Below are positions 45,731-52,814 of a stretch of 64,000 bases of DNA, piece after piece (positions within the stretch are counted from its first letter, which is position 1; each line of letters starts with the position of its first letter). The translations under genes and the position numbers were made by a program. The notes below the pieces were generated by a model. That model ran no database searches. It worked only from the letters and a program-made list of their open reading frames with translations, and was not told the origin of the DNA. The stretch lies in contig NZ_RBKU01000001.1 in NCBI RefSeq assembly GCF_003633615.1, forward strand, positions 1,736,001 to 1,800,000, given 5' to 3'. This DNA comes from Mucilaginibacter gracilis (GTDB taxonomy: Bacteria > Bacteroidota > Bacteroidia > Sphingobacteriales > Sphingobacteriaceae).

Positions 45731-46590
45731 TGAAGTGGAGCGATTTTTCGAAACTGATAAAGTTTAGGCTAACCTTTTTAGTTGTGTTTTCGGCCTCTAT
45801 TTCGTTTTTAATAGGGAGCAAGGTAAACGGGCTTATTGAGTGGCGAAGCTGGGGAATGTTAATAGCAGGTGGTTTTTTGGTTACTGGTGCTGCCAATATT
45901 TTTAACGAGATCATAGAGAAGGATCTGGATAAGTTAATGAAGCGCACAATGGATAGGCCAATCCCATCGGGAAAGATGACAACCGGGCAGGCATTGGTAA
46001 TAGGCCTGTTTATGGCCATATTTGGTACTTCACTTTTATTTAAGCTTAACTTTACCGCAGGTTATTTATCGGTGTTTTCTATCGCATTATATGCTTTTGT
46101 ATATACTCCGCTAAAACGGGTATCGCCAATAGCGGTTTTTGTTGGGGCAATACCCGGCGCGTTGCCACCGTTAATTGGCTATGTTGCCGCACACCCGCAG
46201 ATAGATAAAATTGCCCTGGTGTTGTTTGGAATACAGTTTATATGGCAGTTTCCGCATTTTTGGGCAATTGCCTGGGTGTTAGATGACGATTACAAATTGG
46301 CAGGTTTTAGGCTGCTGGCAACAGGCAAAAGGGATAAATGGAGTGCTATAATAGCATTAATATTTACCTTAATTTTGTTGCCTGTAAGTTTATTGCCAAC
46401 ATATATGGGCTTTGGCGGTTATGTTATTGGTGGGGTTTCGTTAATATTGAGTTTGGTGTTCATATACCAGGCGTTTAATTTGGTTAAAACCCTCGAAATA
46501 AAATCGGCAAAGCAATTGATGTATGGCTCGTTTTTTTATTTGCCGTTGGTGCAGTTAATTTTATTGTTTGATTTTATAGGAAAGAAATAA
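45730..46590 (+). CDS. ctaB: Protoheme IX farnesyltransferase (heme O synthase)
   Basis: UbiA-family enzyme that adds a farnesyl chain to heme B, giving heme O, the substrate of CtaA. It has 286 residues and about seven to eight helices. The two prenyl-diphosphate/Mg2+ motifs are NIFNEIIEKDLDKLMKRTMD (Asp-rich) and the second in WVLDDDYKLAGFRLL. It overlaps ctaA by one base and is followed within three bases by the subunit III gene. Confidence 0.95.
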   Translation: MKWSDFSKLIKFRLTFLVVFSASISFLIGSKVNGLIEWRSWGMLIAGGFLVTGAANIFNEIIEKDLDKLMKRTMDRPIPSGKMTTGQALVIGLFMAIFGTSLLFKLNFTAGYLSVFSIALYAFVYTPLKRVSPIAVFVGAIPGALPPLIGYVAAHPQIDKIALVLFGIQFIWQFPHFWAIAWVLDDDYKLAGFRLLATGKRDKWSAIIALIFTLILLPVSLLPTYMGFGGYVIGGVSLILSLVFIYQAFNLVKTLEIKSAKQLMYGSFFYLPLVQLILLFDFIGKK

Positions 46591-46593
46591 GGG

Positions 46594-47184
46594 ATGATGA
46601 TGGCTCAATTACAACAAGATAACGGAAAACTTGATCTGGCACCAAAAAAGTTCAACATGTGGTTGTTCATTTTTACATCTTTTATGATGTTTGCAGCCCT
46701 AACAAGTGCTTTTATTGTTTACAGCGGCGGTAACAAGGTACATGGTACTAAAATAATTTTGCCCCAGGCGTTTTTATACAGTACTATAGTGATTGTTATT
46801 AGCAGTGCTACTATGTTTTTAGCAGGAAGATCGGCAAAACAATCGCAATTTGAAAAGCAGCGGCTATTTTTATGGATTACAACCGCATTGGCAACTGCTT
46901 TTTTGGTGTTACAATTTTACGGCATGAAAATTATGCTGGTGGATATGGCGGTGCCATTTACAAACCCCAATGCATCACAATCATTTATTTACGTATTTGT
47001 TGGTATGCACCTCTTACACATTGTAGCAGGCCTAGCATTGCTGCTTTATACCCTAACACGCAACTTTAAAACCATAGGGCAGCCGATGAATTTGTTCAGG
47101 ATGGAATTCGCTTCTATTTTTTGGCATTTTGTCGATATTATATGGATTTATCTATATGTTTTTTTACTTTTGAACCAATACTAA
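46594..47184 (+). CDS. Cytochrome oxidase subunit III-like protein, first copy
   Basis: A 196-residue membrane protein with five predicted helices, matching the short CyoC-like subunit III form: FNMWLFIFTSFMMFAALTSA, FIYVFVGMHLLHIVAGLALL (conserved His) and FWHFVDIIWIYLYVFLLL (Trp-His-x-x-Asp). It stabilises the catalytic subunit; it has no cofactor. Three successive ATG codons (46594, 46597, 46600) make the exact start uncertain. A second, longer subunit III follows 18 bases later. Confidence 0.9.
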   Translation: MMMAQLQQDNGKLDLAPKKFNMWLFIFTSFMMFAALTSAFIVYSGGNKVHGTKIILPQAFLYSTIVIVISSATMFLAGRSAKQSQFEKQRLFLWITTALATAFLVLQFYGMKIMLVDMAVPFTNPNASQSFIYVFVGMHLLHIVAGLALLLYTLTRNFKTIGQPMNLFRMEFASIFWHFVDIIWIYLYVFLLLNQY

Positions 47185-47202
47185 AAATTACAATTAATTG
47201 CA

Positions 47203-47916
47203 ATGAGTACAGCAGTTTCACAAATTGACGAAGTTAAAACTACCCCCTGGGCTGGTGGACATTCACCGTTCAAGGTAGAGTACGGAAAACTGATGATGTG
47301 GTTTTTCCTGTTATCAGATGCGTTCACCTTTTCGTCGTTATTGATGGCTTATGGTGCATTACGTTTCAGCGCTAAAACATGGCCCGCAGCAGATAAGGTA
47401 TTTCAATCGGTACCCGGTACATCAATTGAACACGGCGCACCGCTGGTGTTTGTAGGTATCATGACCTTTATTTTGATATTAAGTTCGGTAACGATGGTAA
47501 TGGCTGTTGAAGCCGGCCACCGTAATGCCAAAAAGGAAGTTGCCTGGTGGATGGTTGCTACTGTAATTGGCGGTTTTATGTTTTTAGGTTGCCAGGCGTT
47601 AGAGTGGAACCACTTACATAGCGAAGGTTTTTGGTGGGGAAGTATTCCGGATGCCGAGAAACTTGGTGAGTTTTTTACCGACCCGGTATCTACAGTCACT
47701 GCACATCAATTTGCTAACTTGTTTTTTACCATTACTGGTTTCCACGGTTTCCACGTATTTACAGGTGTTATCATCAATGTCATTATAACTATTAACGTTT
47801 TGGTAGGTACTTACGAAAAGCGCGGGAGCTATTTAATGGTTGAAAAGGTTGGTTTATACTGGCACTTTGTAGACTTGGTTTGGGTATTTGTATTTACATT
47901 CTTCTATTTAGTTTAA
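47203..47916 (+). CDS. coxC: Cytochrome oxidase subunit III, second copy
   Basis: A 237-residue subunit III with about five to six helices. Conserved parts are KLMMWFFLLSDAFTFSSLLM, the Glu-bearing MVMAVEAGHRNAKKE helix, FFTITGFHGFHVFTGVIINV and the C-terminal YWHFVDLVWVFVFTFFYLV. It differs clearly from the first copy by its length and by a lumenal loop around residues 60-75. Two subunit III genes in tandem occur in Bacteroidetes; both may be in the same oxidase or alternative forms of it. Confidence 0.93.
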   Translation: MSTAVSQIDEVKTTPWAGGHSPFKVEYGKLMMWFFLLSDAFTFSSLLMAYGALRFSAKTWPAADKVFQSVPGTSIEHGAPLVFVGIMTFILILSSVTMVMAVEAGHRNAKKEVAWWMVATVIGGFMFLGCQALEWNHLHSEGFWWGSIPDAEKLGEFFTDPVSTVTAHQFANLFFTITGFHGFHVFTGVIINVIITINVLVGTYEKRGSYLMVEKVGLYWHFVDLVWVFVFTFFYLV

Positions 47917-47936
47917 TTATTTAATCTGATTTAATC

Positions 47937-48278
47937 ATGTCATCAGAAACACCACATATTCACGCCGAAGGCGAACACGAAGATACAATGAGCAAAGGCC
48001 GTATTGGAAAAGTTGCTCTTATCCTATCGGCTATTACATGTGTAGAGTTCTTTATCGCATTGTACTTGGTTCCTCACCAAATACTATCATATCACTCCGC
48101 TAATCCAATCTATATTGTTTTAACGTTGTTAAAGGCTTTTTACATTGTTGCATTTTTTATGCACCTTAAGTTTGAGAAAAAAGGTTTGATTTTGGCCGTT
48201 GCGGTACCAACCTTGTTTATTATCGGTTTAATACTGGTTTTAACTAACGAGAGCCACCACTGGTTAAGTTTAAGGTAA
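47937..48278 (+). CDS. Cytochrome oxidase subunit IV family protein
   Basis: A 113-residue protein with three transmembrane helices (IGKVALILSAITCVEFFIAL; IYIVLTLLKAFYIVAFFMHL; LILAVAVPTLFIIGLILVL). It belongs to the prokaryotic subunit IV/CyoD-like group. The His-rich N-terminus is cytoplasmic or periplasmic by prediction only. The stop TAA overlaps the next gene's ATG by one base, so translation is coupled to the SCO protein. Confidence 0.9.
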   Translation: MSSETPHIHAEGEHEDTMSKGRIGKVALILSAITCVEFFIALYLVPHQILSYHSANPIYIVLTLLKAFYIVAFFMHLKFEKKGLILAVAVPTLFIIGLILVLTNESHHWLSLR

Positions 48279-48976
48279 TGACGGCCCTGCAGGGTAAAAA
48301 AAAAATTGTGATCCTGGTGCTCATTTTAGCAGTACCAGGATTTTTATATTATTTGCTTACCGCGAAAGGTAAAAACAGGTACAAACCCCTGCCTATTTAT
48401 GGGCCACGGGTTGTAGCTAAAACTTTCCATAAGTACCACGGCAAGGCTATAGCCGATACCATTTTTCACCAGGTGAGCAATTTTAAGCTTACCGATCAGG
48501 ATGGTAAGCCAGTATCGTTGCAAACATTTGGCGGTAAAATTTTGGTGGTCAATTTTTTTTACACGCATTGCCCTACCGTTTGCGCCCAAATGAACAGCAA
48601 CATGGATTTGCTGGCACATAGTTACATCAAAAACAAAATGCTGAGGTTTGTATCCATCACCGTTGACCCGGATAGGGATTCGGCGGCAGCCTTAAAAAAA
48701 TACGCTTCGCAGTTTAACGTTAGTGCATCAAAATGGAGTTTTGTTACCGGAGATACAGCTACGGTGTATAACCTTGCTCGGAAGGGTTTTTTAGTAAATG
48801 CGCTAAAGCTTGGTGCAGACGATTTTATATACAGTGATAAACTGATATTGATAGACCCCGTTGGCCGGATACGCGGCTACTATGAAGGTACCGACAGCAA
48901 AGATGTAACCAAACTTAACGACGAGATTAAAGTTCAAATAGCCGAGGAACTCCGTAAAATAAAAGGTGTGGAGTAA
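48278..48976 (+). CDS. SCO1/SenC family copper chaperone-like protein, with His-to-Tyr change
   Basis: SCO proteins deliver copper to, or reduce, the CuA site of subunit II. This 232-residue protein has an N-terminal anchor (IVILVLILAVPGFLYYLL), then a thioredoxin fold with THCPTVCAQMN (Cys98, Cys102). In SCO proteins a His later in the chain completes the copper site; here the matching place reads DFIYSDKLILIDPVGRIRGY, with Tyr185 (codon TAC) where I expect His. Copper binding may be changed; a thiol-reductase role could remain. It overlaps subunit IV by one base. Confidence 0.9.
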   Translation: MTALQGKKKIVILVLILAVPGFLYYLLTAKGKNRYKPLPIYGPRVVAKTFHKYHGKAIADTIFHQVSNFKLTDQDGKPVSLQTFGGKILVVNFFYTHCPTVCAQMNSNMDLLAHSYIKNKMLRFVSITVDPDRDSAAALKKYASQFNVSASKWSFVTGDTATVYNLARKGFLVNALKLGADDFIYSDKLILIDPVGRIRGYYEGTDSKDVTKLNDEIKVQIAEELRKIKGVE

Positions 48977-48994
48977 GTTAATATTTAAAAGAGC

Positions 48995-49567
48995 ATGAAA
49001 GATAAGTTCATTTTTCGTTTTGTGGCCGCTATATCCATATTAGTTTTTGTGCTGGTTGTAATATTGAGCATGAAGATATTGCCTAAGCCAGAGGTTATAC
49101 CATCTGTTTTATATTTTTTGCCTAAACTTAACGCTATTTTAAACGGTACATGTAGTGTGCTGTTGCTGGCTTCTCTGTATTTTATTATGAATGGCAACGT
49201 AGCCATACATAAGCGCATCAATATTTTAACATTTGTACTGTCGGCAGTTTTTCTATTATCTTACGTTGGTTTCCACTGGCTTGCGCCCGAAACCAGGTAT
49301 GGAGATTTGGATGGCAATGGCATCATATCACCTGCCGAAGCTGCGGCTGCCGGGAGTTTAAGGTACGTGTACTTTTTTATTTTAATAACACATATCATAC
49401 TGGCTGCGGTTGTTTTGCCGTTAGTATTGTTGAGCTTTTATTACGGCCTGCAAATGCAGGTAGAAAAACACCGTAAATTGGTACATTGGACTTACCCAAT
49501 TTGGCTTTACGTTACCGTAACCGGTGTAATTGTTTATTTATTGATATCGCCATACTACCACTTTTGA
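48995..49567 (+). CDS. DUF420 family membrane protein with an EF-hand-like loop
   Basis: A 190-residue membrane protein with about five helices, of the DUF420 family common next to oxidase assembly genes. Helices include FRFVAAISILVFVLVVILSM, YVYFFILITHIILAAVVLPL and the C-terminal YPIWLYVTVTGVIVYLLISP. Residues 104-115 read DLDGNGIISPAE, fitting all ligand positions of a calcium EF-hand loop (Asp, Asp, Asn, Gly, Ile, Glu), on the loop between two helices. DUF420 members are implicated in oxidase assembly by position; the calcium idea is inference. Confidence 0.88.
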   Translation: MKDKFIFRFVAAISILVFVLVVILSMKILPKPEVIPSVLYFLPKLNAILNGTCSVLLLASLYFIMNGNVAIHKRINILTFVLSAVFLLSYVGFHWLAPETRYGDLDGNGIISPAEAAAAGSLRYVYFFILITHIILAAVVLPLVLLSFYYGLQMQVEKHRKLVHWTYPIWLYVTVTGVIVYLLISPYYHF

Positions 49568-49592
49568 GTTTAATTTTTATAATTTTGTGTTT

Positions 49593-49868
49593 ATGAAATA
49601 CTTAAGGATTTTAGTTATTTTGTTAGTAATAGCCACAGCGGTGTGCAGTGTTGAGGCTGTTAAGGCTCAATGCGCTGTTTGCTCAACCAATGTAGAAACT
49701 AATGCAAAAAACGGCGGCATACAAGGTAATGGGCTAAATAAAGGTGTTATGTATTTACTTGCTGCCCCATATTTGGCGGTTGCTGTGCTTGGCTTTATTT
49801 GGTATAAAAAATACCGCCGTAAAGATGTAAACATCAATATGGGTAGCGAAAAGCTAAACCTCAATTAA
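49593..49868 (+). CDS. Small CxxC-containing membrane protein of the oxidase cluster
   Basis: A 91-residue protein. A signal-like segment (LRILVILLVIATAVCSVEAV) is followed by QCAVCSTNVETNAKNG with a Cys-x-x-Cys pair, then one transmembrane helix (VMYLLAAPYLAVAVLGFIWY) and a basic tail. The Cys pair probably lies on the periplasmic side and could bind copper or act in thiol exchange, consistent with oxidase assembly, but no function is known to me. I start at ATG 49593 rather than GTG 49587. Confidence 0.78.
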   Translation: MKYLRILVILLVIATAVCSVEAVKAQCAVCSTNVETNAKNGGIQGNGLNKGVMYLLAAPYLAVAVLGFIWYKKYRRKDVNINMGSEKLNLN

Positions 49869-49913
49869 TTAAACACACCCTCCTGGCAACAGGATAAATT
49901 ACTAAACTTTACT

Positions 49914-50321
49914 ATGGCCGAAACTCCAAAATTGTGGGCTATGTTGCATTGCAAGTGTCCGCGTTGCCGGCGTGGTAATATGTTTAATGGTGCTTTATAC
50001 AGTTTTAGCTCAAACCGTATAAACGAGCATTGCCCGCATTGCAATATGCTTTTTGAAATAGAGCCCGGTTATTTTTACGCCGCCATGTATGTAAGCTATA
50101 CCCTCAATGTAATGCAGGCCGGGTTTTTTTGGCTTACAACTTACATGTTAACCCATAATACAACATCGCCCTGGCTATATATAAGTGTTATATTGGGCGG
50201 TTGTTTTTTGCTCTCGCCTGTAAACTTTAGGTACTCGCGTGTGTTTTTGTTATATTGGTTGTCGCCAAAGGTACATTACCAGCCACATTTAGATACAGAT
50301 GATAAAATCAGCCACCCTTGA
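49914..50321 (+). CDS. DUF983 family membrane protein with zinc-ribbon-like Cys pairs
   Basis: A 135-residue protein. Two Cys pairs (HCKCPRCRRGNMF and NEHCPHCNMLFEIE) form a likely zinc ribbon at the N-terminus, followed by two transmembrane helices (YFYAAMYVSYTLNVMQAGFF; LYISVILGGCFLLSPVNF). DUF983 is often next to oxidase genes; its role is unknown. Its end overlaps the next gene by 23 bases, a sign of tight packing. Confidence 0.88.
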   Translation: MAETPKLWAMLHCKCPRCRRGNMFNGALYSFSSNRINEHCPHCNMLFEIEPGYFYAAMYVSYTLNVMQAGFFWLTTYMLTHNTTSPWLYISVILGGCFLLSPVNFRYSRVFLLYWLSPKVHYQPHLDTDDKISHP

Positions 50322-50961
50322 TTTTCTGAAAGACCTCGCCAAAAATAACAATCGCGAATGGTTTCAGGATAATAAACCCCGCTATGAGGAGGCAAAAGAA
50401 AATGTAATTGCTTTTACAGGCGAGTTACTCAAGGAACTCAAAAAGGCCGACCCCTCCTTTAATGCCGATATTGAGCCAAAAAAGTGCATCATGCGCATTT
50501 ACCGGGATATTCGCTTTAGCCTCAATAAAACACCATACAAAAATAACTTTGGCATCAGTAAACTTTTATCGGGAACAAAAACCGATGAAATTGGGTATTA
50601 TGTGCAAATACAGCCCGGCAATTCGTTTGCAGGTGGCGGCTATTGGATGCCCCAGGCCGAGCATTTGAAGGCCATAAGGCAAGAGATTGACTACAATGCC
50701 AGCGGCCTGCGAGAGATTATTGATGAGCCTCATTTTGTAAAGCTGTTTGGCGATTTCCGTAGCCAGGAACAATTAAAAAGCATTCCCCGGGGTTACGATG
50801 CCAACGGTGAAAATATTGACTTACTTAAGCTGAAAAGCTTTGCGGCCATACACCAGTTTACCGACGAAGAGATAATGAAGCCAAACTCGCCAAAACTTGT
50901 TGCCGGGGTATTGGGCAGTATTTATCCGCTTACAGTTTTTTTAAATAATGCAATTGCTTAA
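50299..50961 (+). CDS. DUF2461 family protein
   Basis: A 220-residue soluble protein of the DUF2461/TIGR02453 family. Typical start ATLDFLKDLAKNNNREWFQD, then PKKCIMRIYRDIRFSLNKTP and YKNNFGISKLLSGTKTDEIG. The biochemical role is unknown. It overlaps DUF983 by 23 bases and so probably belongs to the oxidase-cluster transcript by translation, though its link to respiration is unclear. Confidence 0.92.
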   Translation: MIKSATLDFLKDLAKNNNREWFQDNKPRYEEAKENVIAFTGELLKELKKADPSFNADIEPKKCIMRIYRDIRFSLNKTPYKNNFGISKLLSGTKTDEIGYYVQIQPGNSFAGGGYWMPQAEHLKAIRQEIDYNASGLREIIDEPHFVKLFGDFRSQEQLKSIPRGYDANGENIDLLKLKSFAAIHQFTDEEIMKPNSPKLVAGVLGSIYPLTVFLNNAIA

Positions 50962-50992
50962 ATTAGTACACAAATACCCTTATCGTTAAGAT

Positions 50993-51862
50993 ATGAAAAT
51001 AAAATATTTACTCTTGCTGTTGGCAATATGCGTAGCTCTGCATTCGTGCCAGGTAATGTCGAACAAAAAATATAAGGCTCTATTGGCAACGCAAGATTCG
51101 CTTACAAACCGTACCGTTACCCTGGAGGGTATTGTGGCCAGTTTAAAAGGCGATACAGCGCGTTTGCATCGGCAGATAGCCGAACTGCAATCTAACCTGG
51201 GGGGCCTTAACGACCGGTATAATGGCTTAAACGACCGATATAGTGCGCTAAACGAAAAGTACACTTCGTTAAATAGCAATTATTCGGCAACTACCTCAAA
51301 GGTTAGTCAGCTTTCTACTGATCTGCAAAAGCGGGAAGCTCGTTTAAAGGAGGTTGAGGATATTTTACGCAAGCGCGACGAGGCAACCAATGCCCTGAAA
51401 GAAAAACTACAGAAAGCACTTTTAGGTTTCCAGGAAAGCGGCTTAACGGTTGACATCCGTAATGGTAAAGTATATGTTTCGTTAGCCGATAAATTGCTTT
51501 TCCCATCGGGAAGTATAACTATCGACCAAAAAGGAAAAGTTGCTTTAAAACAATTGGCTGTAGTACTAAACAAAGAACCCGATATTAACATCGCCGTTGA
51601 AGGGCATACCGACGATAAAAAGATAATTAACCTTGGCCAGATAAAAGATAACTGGGATTTGAGCGTAATGCGCGCAACATCGGTTACCCGTTACTTAACC
51701 GAAACCGAGAAGATTGACCCGGTACGCTTAACTGCTACAGGCAAGGGCCAGTTTCAACCGATTGATACTGCGCCAACCACCGAAGCGCGGGCAAAAAACC
51801 GGAGAATTGAAATTGTACTCTCGCCAAAACTGGATGAACTGTACAACCTCATAACAAAATAA
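50993..51862 (+). CDS. OmpA-family lipoprotein with a heptad-repeat coiled coil
   Basis: A 289-residue outer-membrane lipoprotein (signal YLLLLLAICVALHSC). Residues about 45-120 form a coiled coil containing four tandem seven-residue units of type L-N-x-x-Y-x-x (LNDRYNG, LNDRYSA, LNEKYTS, LNSNYSA). The C-terminal OmpA domain (DIRNGKVYVSLADKLLFPSG, AVEGHTDDKKI, RVIAATGKGQFQPI-like NRRIEIVLSP) should bind peptidoglycan. It likely ties the outer membrane to the wall. It ends at a strong two-way terminator. Confidence 0.9.
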   Translation: MKIKYLLLLLAICVALHSCQVMSNKKYKALLATQDSLTNRTVTLEGIVASLKGDTARLHRQIAELQSNLGGLNDRYNGLNDRYSALNEKYTSLNSNYSATTSKVSQLSTDLQKREARLKEVEDILRKRDEATNALKEKLQKALLGFQESGLTVDIRNGKVYVSLADKLLFPSGSITIDQKGKVALKQLAVVLNKEPDINIAVEGHTDDKKIINLGQIKDNWDLSVMRATSVTRYLTETEKIDPVRLTATGKGQFQPIDTAPTTEARAKNRRIEIVLSPKLDELYNLITK

Positions 51863-51902
51863 AAAGAGAGCGGCTCGCTATTATGGTGAGCCGCTCTCTT
51901 TT
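51862..51902. terminator. Bidirectional terminator between convergent genes
   Basis: aaaagagagcggctc (51862-51876) is exactly complementary to gagccgctctctttt (51888-51902), with an 11-base loop. A-run and T-run flanks serve both strands: the OmpA-like gene and, from the other side, rfbC. Confidence 0.88.
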
Positions 51903-51943
51903 AATTAATGCCATTATTGAGCGTGTTATTTTAAAGCCGCCAA

Positions 51944-52492
51944 TTAATACGGGCTTATAAAATCTTTAAAATCGGGAAGCAATTCGTCTTTTGCCGAAAG
52001 GATAACGTTATCTGTAGGGAAACCCCAATCGATATTTAAGGCCGGGTCGGCTATTTTGACACCTATTTCGGATGCCTTGTCGTAAAAATTAGTGATCTTA
52101 TAAGCAAAAACCGAATCGTCTTCTAAAGTGTAAAAGCCATGTAAAAAGCCTTCGGGTATCCAAAATTGCAGGTTGTTTTTGGCACTCAGTTCAATTTTAA
52201 AATGCTGGCCATAAGTAGGTGAACCCTTGCGCACATCAATAGCTACATCAATTACGCTGCCTTGTGTTACCCTCACCAACTTGCCTTGCCCAAAAGGCGG
52301 CGCCTGTGCGTGTAAGCCACGCAAAGTTCCTTTTGACGAACTCGACTGGTTGTCCTGCACAAAGTTTACATCTATGCCTGCCGCAATGTATTTTTGCTGG
52401 TTATAACTCTCGTAAAAGTATCCCCTGTCATCCGGGAATATTTGGGGTTCAATAATTAGCAGGCCTTCAATAGGGGTTGTGGTTACTTTCAT
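51944..52492 (-). CDS. rfbC: dTDP-4-dehydrorhamnose 3,5-epimerase
   Basis: Epimerises the sugar at C3 and C5 in dTDP-L-rhamnose synthesis. The 182-residue cupin-fold enzyme shows IEPQIFPDDRGYFYESYNQQ, catalytic-base region TLRGLHAQAPPFGQGKLVRV (His), and DDSVFAYKITNFY with the Tyr acid. The neighbouring rfbA, rfbB and rfbD genes are not in the window, so the pathway is dispersed. It starts one base after the DUF4286 gene. Confidence 0.94.
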   Translation of the reverse strand: MKVTTTPIEGLLIIEPQIFPDDRGYFYESYNQQKYIAAGIDVNFVQDNQSSSSKGTLRGLHAQAPPFGQGKLVRVTQGSVIDVAIDVRKGSPTYGQHFKIELSAKNNLQFWIPEGFLHGFYTLEDDSVFAYKITNFYDKASEIGVKIADPALNIDWGFPTDNVILSAKDELLPDFKDFISPY

Positions 52493-52493
52493 A

Positions 52494-52796
52494 TTAGTTT
52501 ACTACTTGCATAATGCTTTCAAAAACCACCAGCTTGTTTTCAAATTGTTTAATGTGGATATGCTTTAATGCCGAAGCTGCGGTTTGTTCGTAGGCTTCGT
52601 AGCTTTCAAGGTTATCGGCATCGTATTGTATGCAATAAGTAAAGCCCTCGTTTGGCGAACTTAAAACATTTAAAATACGGAACGAGTTAAAATGCCCTGT
52701 TGCCATTACAGCAGGTATATGCTCGGCCTTTACCCAGGCCAGCCAGTCGGTATGTATCTCCGGATCAATAATTATGGTTTCATTTAAAATTATCAT
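52494..52796 (-). CDS. DUF4286 family protein
   Basis: A 100-residue protein of the DUF4286 family (MIILNETIIIDPEIHTDWLA then WVKAEHIPAVMATGHFNSFR). It has an alpha/beta fold likely similar to dimeric ferredoxin-like domains. Role unknown. I use the ATG at 52796, two codons inside a TTG-started frame. It lies between the TPR gene and rfbC, one base before rfbC begins. Confidence 0.85.
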   Translation of the reverse strand: MIILNETIIIDPEIHTDWLAWVKAEHIPAVMATGHFNSFRILNVLSSPNEGFTYCIQYDADNLESYEAYEQTAASALKHIHIKQFENKLVVFESIMQVVN

Positions 52797-52814
52797 AACC
52801 AAAAGTATGAATTT

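Noticed and set aside
49580..49587. TAATTTTG as a promoter of the small CxxC protein
   Set aside because: The box matches, but the nearest TTTG is only 13 bases upstream and the site is inside a tightly packed gene run, so it could be chance.
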